Source of the DNA: Nostoc sp. MG11
GTDB taxonomy: Bacteria; Cyanobacteriota; Cyanobacteriia; Cyanobacteriales; Nostocaceae
Direction of reading: 5' to 3'
Length of the DNA: 64,000 nt
Assembly (NCBI RefSeq): GCF_014904695.1
Contig: NZ_JACXXN010000011.1
Coordinates: 1-64,000, forward strand
Part shown: positions 60,853 through 64,000 of the stretch, piece by piece
Numbering within the stretch: the stretch's first letter is position 1
Layout: every line of letters begins with the position of its first letter
Notes under the pieces: generated by a model
What the model saw: the letters and a program-made list of their open reading frames with translations, nothing else
The model's database searches: none
What the model was told of the DNA's origin: nothing
Position numbers and translations under genes: made by a program

Positions 60853-61647
60853 TTAAAAAGCTGCTGTAGATAATCCGCCATCAACTGGAATAGTTACACC
60901 AGTGATATAACTAGCGCATTCTGAACTGAGAAAAGCAACTAAATTGGCAACCTCATCAGAAAGACCCCGACGACCGATAGGAATGGTATTATCTATACCT
61001 GCTGCGATCGCATCAATATTTCGGTCTTCCTTTTGGGCAAATACCTTTAGATATTCTCTATGTCTTGGTGTATCAATAATACCAGGATTAACAGAGTTAA
61101 CTAACACATTCCACTTGGCAACTTGTGTAGCTACAGATTTGGTAAAGTTGATTAATGCTGCATTCGCTACTCCTGATTTAATTAAACGAGGGGAAGGTTC
61201 TTTCCCGGATGTGCCAATAATATTTACAATTCTCCCCCATTGCTGATTTTTCATAATAGGTAAAACCAGATTGGTCATGCGGATGTAGCCCATTAATTTT
61301 CCTTCAAACACAGTTCCCCAATCTTCATCAGATAGGTTTTCTACTGCGACGCTGGAAAATTTAGCTCCATCAGAATTATTTACCAAAATGTCAATTTTCC
61401 CAAATTGATTGAGAGCTAACTGCACTAATTTTTCAGAGTCAATTGCCTTTTGAACATCAGCCAAGGAGGTAATAATTTTAGCTGGAGAATTAACTAAACT
61501 TTGATAGGCTTGTTCTAATCGGTCTGCATTTCTCCCACAAATTATTAAATGACAACCTTCTGCTGCCAGTTTTTGAGCGATAGCATAACCAATGCCAGCA
61601 CTTCCTCCTGTCACTAAAGCTACTTTACCTGTTAGTCCTAAATCCAT
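60853..61647 (-). CDS. short-chain dehydrogenase-like protein lacking the Tyr/Lys catalytic pair
   Basis: 264 residues, FabG-like fold with an intact nucleotide motif VTGGSAGIGYAIAQ (12-25) and CGRNADRL. At the Y-x3-K position the sequence is S158-GVA-N162 (IKSGVANAALINF), and NNAG is NNSD. Catalysis by the classical mechanism is therefore unlikely, although some related SDRs share this SGVANAAL motif. It directly follows the bicupin gene (12 bases), the place of the reductase in bacilysin- and aeruginosin-type precursor modules, so a role in that pathway is inferred. The ending GVTIPVDGGLSTAAF is typical. Confidence 0.85.
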   Translation of the reverse strand: MDLGLTGKVALVTGGSAGIGYAIAQKLAAEGCHLIICGRNADRLEQAYQSLVNSPAKIITSLADVQKAIDSEKLVQLALNQFGKIDILVNNSDGAKFSSVAVENLSDEDWGTVFEGKLMGYIRMTNLVLPIMKNQQWGRIVNIIGTSGKEPSPRLIKSGVANAALINFTKSVATQVAKWNVLVNSVNPGIIDTPRHREYLKVFAQKEDRNIDAIAAGIDNTIPIGRRGLSDEVANLVAFLSSECASYITGVTIPVDGGLSTAAF

Positions 61648-61659
61648 GTTAATAGTCCT

Positions 61660-62361
61660 CTAGGTTGCAGTTAGCGATCGCGCAGTTATTTTACTAAAAG
61701 AAGCATCTTGATCAGAGAAATAAGAACAAGGTGGAATCAAAATTTTTACCAAAGATACTACTTCATCAGAGGAATTATATCCTCCACAAAACACATCAGA
61801 TGGTGCATAATAAATATTACCATAAGCTAGCTGTTGCTGTTCTTCTCCCACAGACATGAGCAATTGACCATTGAGGATTATTCCCATTTGTTCGCTAGCA
61901 GATTGGTGCATTGGAATTATACCTCCTGGCGGAATTTCAGTAATTGCAATTTCAAACCAAGAAGCAACAATAGACTGGCATAAAAAACCCGTAATATCAT
62001 CTTTTGTAGGCGATACCTTCAGAAACACTTCGTCAGCTTTTTCTGAAGAATTTATGATGCGTTTTACATCGAATACTAGCGTTGTTTCTGGAAAAACATT
62101 TACAGAACCGTGCGGAACATAAGCATTTGCAATATAGGCTTGTTGCAGCGGCTCAATAATTTCTTTAATTCCGTTGACGTTCATTTGTAAACGACCAGAA
62201 ATTATCATCCCCATCTGACTTTCTAAATGTTCATGTAGTGCAAAGTTAGCTCCAGGAGCAAGATATACTAATTGAACAAGCGTGTCTTGACATTCATAAG
62301 CTATTAACTCTACATCGGAATTAATTTTTGTGTTTTTGGGAGTTGGAAAAAATTTAGACAT
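61660..62361 (-). CDS. bicupin, BacB/AerE-type isomerase of the prephenate-derived amino acid pathway
   Basis: 233 residues, two cupin barrels, as in BacB (235). Metal site 1 is H43-x-H45-x3-Q49 and H84 (LHEHLESQMG, VPHGSVN), exactly the BacB pattern. Barrel 2 keeps H152 and E157 (MHQSASEQMG), but the last ligand position is SDVFCGG without histidine. BacB moves the double bond of dihydro-hydroxyphenylpyruvate after the BacA reaction. The gene overlaps the BacA-like gene by eight bases, strong support for that role. AerE of aeruginosin clusters is the cyanobacterial counterpart. Confidence 0.87.
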   Translation of the reverse strand: MSKFFPTPKNTKINSDVELIAYECQDTLVQLVYLAPGANFALHEHLESQMGMIISGRLQMNVNGIKEIIEPLQQAYIANAYVPHGSVNVFPETTLVFDVKRIINSSEKADEVFLKVSPTKDDITGFLCQSIVASWFEIAITEIPPGGIIPMHQSASEQMGIILNGQLLMSVGEEQQQLAYGNIYYAPSDVFCGGYNSSDEVVSLVKILIPPCSYFSDQDASFSKITARSLTAT

Positions 62362-62962
62362 GATTTTCTGCTATTTTTTTATAAAAAATCGACCAACTCA
62401 TAGGAATTTTTCCATAAATGGAAATAAACTCCAAATCATAAGCGTCAACAGCGTTTGCATTAGTAATAGCTAGAGTAGCTAAACCCTGCTGTACTTGAAT
62501 TGCTGCATCACTAGTAGAAAGAGACAAATCAACCTGAATTTCTGATTGGTCTTGGGAGTCTGGTAAGAGTCTTGACAACAAAGGTAAGGGCGCAGGATGG
62601 GTAACAAGTCTAGCTCCTTTAAAAATTACCTCTGTATTTTTCTTTTTAGCCAATCCATAAACTGGAGTCGGATAGATAAAAATGAAACCTAAATCAAAAC
62701 TTGGCTCCATATAAAACTCATTAATCAATTGATAAGCATGAGGAACTAGAGCCAAATCTACTTTGTCTTGCAGCAAAGCTTTTTTAACATCTGGAAAGCT
62801 ATCAAATAACTGAATTTCTCCAGTCAATTGTTCTGACTCTAATTGTTTGACTATATAGCTTGAAGCATAGTCACTACTAGTACCACTAGGCCCCAATGTC
62901 CCTATAGTCAAAGTTTTTGCAGGAGGAATAGGAGGTCGAAATTCAATCGAAAACTTCAGCAT
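62354..62962 (-). CDS. prephenate decarboxylase, BacA/AerD type
   Basis: 202 residues from the ATG at 62962 (BacA is 204). Clear BacA features: TLGPSGTSSDYAS (22-34, compare LGPEGTSSEYAA), LVPHAYQLINEFYMEP (72-87), PTPVYGLA, the LVTHPAPLPLLSRLL region, LAITNANA and the ending SIYGKIPMSWSIFYK. The enzyme decarboxylates prephenate without aromatisation, giving the dihydro-hydroxyphenylpyruvate used for anticapsin, tetrahydrotyrosine and the Choi residue of aeruginosins. Overlap with the cupin gene confirms a two-step module. It is the best single clue to the product of the locus. Confidence 0.9.
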   Translation of the reverse strand: MLKFSIEFRPPIPPAKTLTIGTLGPSGTSSDYASSYIVKQLESEQLTGEIQLFDSFPDVKKALLQDKVDLALVPHAYQLINEFYMEPSFDLGFIFIYPTPVYGLAKKKNTEVIFKGARLVTHPAPLPLLSRLLPDSQDQSEIQVDLSLSTSDAAIQVQQGLATLAITNANAVDAYDLEFISIYGKIPMSWSIFYKKIAENHV

Positions 62963-63014
62963 AGTTTGAACCAAGGTCGTATAGGAGAAAAAAGAAAGTT
63001 AAAATTACTAATTT

Positions 63015-63920
63015 TTAAATATCTTCTGCGCCAAATATTAATTTTCGGTCTATATATTGAGATTTACTCTGACTTAAAATCAATGCAGTTAGTACTAAAA
63101 CCGTGCCAATCAAACCGCGTACTCCAAACTTCTCGCCGAGTAGCCAAAAGGAAAAAACGGACGTGAGTACCGGATCGAGGGTACACAATAGCGCCGCCTC
63201 GGAAGCTGAAATCCATTGCTGGCCTATTGTTTCTAACCAGATAGTGCCAGCAGTTCCTACCAGACTGAGGTAGAGGATAATGCCATAGTTATTGCTCAGA
63301 GCCTCAAATTGCCCGACCATCTCCGGTGCTGCCCAGACGGCGCTTAACACTGCTACAATCCACAGTTGGATGGCCGTCAGGGATAGAGTTGAGTGGCGTT
63401 GTGCCGTTCCCTGGAGTACCAGCATATAAACCCCGTAAATGAACGTTTCGCCAAATAACAACAAGTCACCTATACCTAGAGAGCCGTTTTCCCAGCACAT
63501 AATGCCGATACCTATGAGGGAAACTATGGCGGCGAGTACAGTTTTAAGCAGCAAGGGTTGACCGAATAACGCTGCTAACAGGGGTACAATGATCACATTT
63601 AGGCTAAAAATGAATCCTCCTCGGTTGGCATTGGCGGTTTCTAGCCCGATTGCCTGGAAGGCAAAGCAAGCGAAAAGTAGAAGTCCTAAAACTGTGCCAT
63701 CGCGTAATATTTGAGCGTTTAAGGAGCGTAAATATGGGGTAAAGATCGCTGCTGCAATGGTGAAACGGCTGGCGGTAAGTACAGCTGGCGAAAAGCTAGT
63801 GACTGCATCTTTAGTAAGTGGGAAGGTCGTCGCCCATATTAAACTGACGAGCGCGATCGCAATTATGCCCTGAATATGGAGGGCGTTTTGCGTGGATTGA
63901 TTGCGGTCATCTAGTTTCAT
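63015..63920 (-). CDS. EamA/DMT-superfamily transporter
   Basis: 301 residues with ten membrane segments in two EamA repeats (ALVSLIWATTFPLTKDAV start of repeat 1; LSLVGTAGTIWLETIGQQWI and EAALLCTLDPVLTSVFSFWLLGE in repeat 2). Members export amino acids or metabolites. First gene of the minus-strand run within the window, 52 bases before the BacA-like gene, so it may export the product or a precursor. The window ends 80 bases upstream; the locus may continue beyond. Confidence 0.85.
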   Translation of the reverse strand: MKLDDRNQSTQNALHIQGIIAIALVSLIWATTFPLTKDAVTSFSPAVLTASRFTIAAAIFTPYLRSLNAQILRDGTVLGLLLFACFAFQAIGLETANANRGGFIFSLNVIIVPLLAALFGQPLLLKTVLAAIVSLIGIGIMCWENGSLGIGDLLLFGETFIYGVYMLVLQGTAQRHSTLSLTAIQLWIVAVLSAVWAAPEMVGQFEALSNNYGIILYLSLVGTAGTIWLETIGQQWISASEAALLCTLDPVLTSVFSFWLLGEKFGVRGLIGTVLVLTALILSQSKSQYIDRKLIFGAEDI

Positions 63921-64000
63921 GTTATAAGTACCTAAGAAGAGGCAAGGGAGCAGGGAGCAAGGGGGAAGATAAGTGAATTCCTATACCTTCAGTCATAATG

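Overview
The window reads as chromosome of a heterocyst-type (Nostocales, Nostoc-like) cyanobacterium. Evidence: very many HIP1 octamers (GCGATCGC), a chlorophyll pathway gene (chlP), an AcsF-type cyclase, sucrose-phosphate phosphatase, a CHASE2-Ser/Thr kinase, a GUN4-domain protein, Uma2 nucleases, and intergenic space full of cyanobacterial short repeats and small palindromic (MITE-like) elements. No rRNA, tRNA, CRISPR array or intact transposase was seen. All functions below are read from the translated sequence by eye; no database search was possible.

Layout. 1-4.7 kb: an AT-rich, divergent AcsF (Mg-protoporphyrin monomethyl ester cyclase) copy, a GC-rich glutathione transferase preceded by an integron attC-like fold, a TenA-family protein, a pentapeptide/TPR protein, and a gene-free stretch with two plus-strand terminators that have no gene in front of them (candidate small RNAs). 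4.7-8.5 kb: a defence patch with a complete PvuII-type restriction-modification system (divergent methylase, controller protein, endonuclease), an Xre-ImmA/IrrE protease plus PIN-domain pair, and a 55-residue conserved-looking small gene. 8.8-18.5 kb: housekeeping and metabolic genes (chlP, cysA, FAD monooxygenase, methyltransferase, sucrose-phosphate phosphatase, ruvA, bioF) with a decayed VapBC pair. 18.5-24 kb: CHASE2 kinase, a broken Rpn-like gene bracketed by a duplicated piece of the kinase gene, a YdhR-like protein and a GH31 glycosidase related to sulfoquinovosidases.

24.7-33.2 kb: an unusual plus-strand group: a DUF697-like small membrane protein, a LamG-patatin fusion lipase, a glycine-zipper membrane protein, an SbmA/YddA-type ABC transporter with an extra C-terminal domain, a long helical protein ending in a GUN4 domain, and a small beta-rich protein. 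I recognise the domains but not the combination, and suggest it as a candidate conflict/export system.

33.2-63.9 kb: almost 31 kb of minus-strand genes (one exception, an aldo/keto reductase) that looks like a specialised-metabolite locus. Reading downstream from the right edge: EamA exporter, prephenate decarboxylase (BacA/AerD type), bicupin isomerase (BacB/AerE type), a short-chain dehydrogenase with substituted catalytic residues, a C-A-T-C-T non-ribosomal peptide synthetase, a normal short-chain dehydrogenase, a peptide-binding lipoprotein, two 2-oxoglutarate-type oxygenases, an SGNH/MBOAT pair, a methyltransferase, an sxtI-J-K-L-like set (carbamoyltransferase, SxtJ, DUF5989, SGNH), a second SGNH protein, two six-repeat propeller lectins, a radical SAM/SPASM protein, two more oxygenase paralogues, then a GT4 glycosyltransferase and an MFS transporter. 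The inferred product is a peptide carrying a prephenate-derived cyclohexane or bicyclic amino acid, as in aeruginosins or bacilysin, possibly glycosylated, acylated and carbamoylated. That product, and the boundaries of the locus, are inference.

Two MITE-like families are visible. One (ends AGGACTTACGCAC) has two copies. The other (ends TAGACCTCTTGCA-like, core CACGCAGAGGCGCAG) lies exactly at the 3' ends of bioF, the NRPS and one oxygenase gene and supplies their stop codons.
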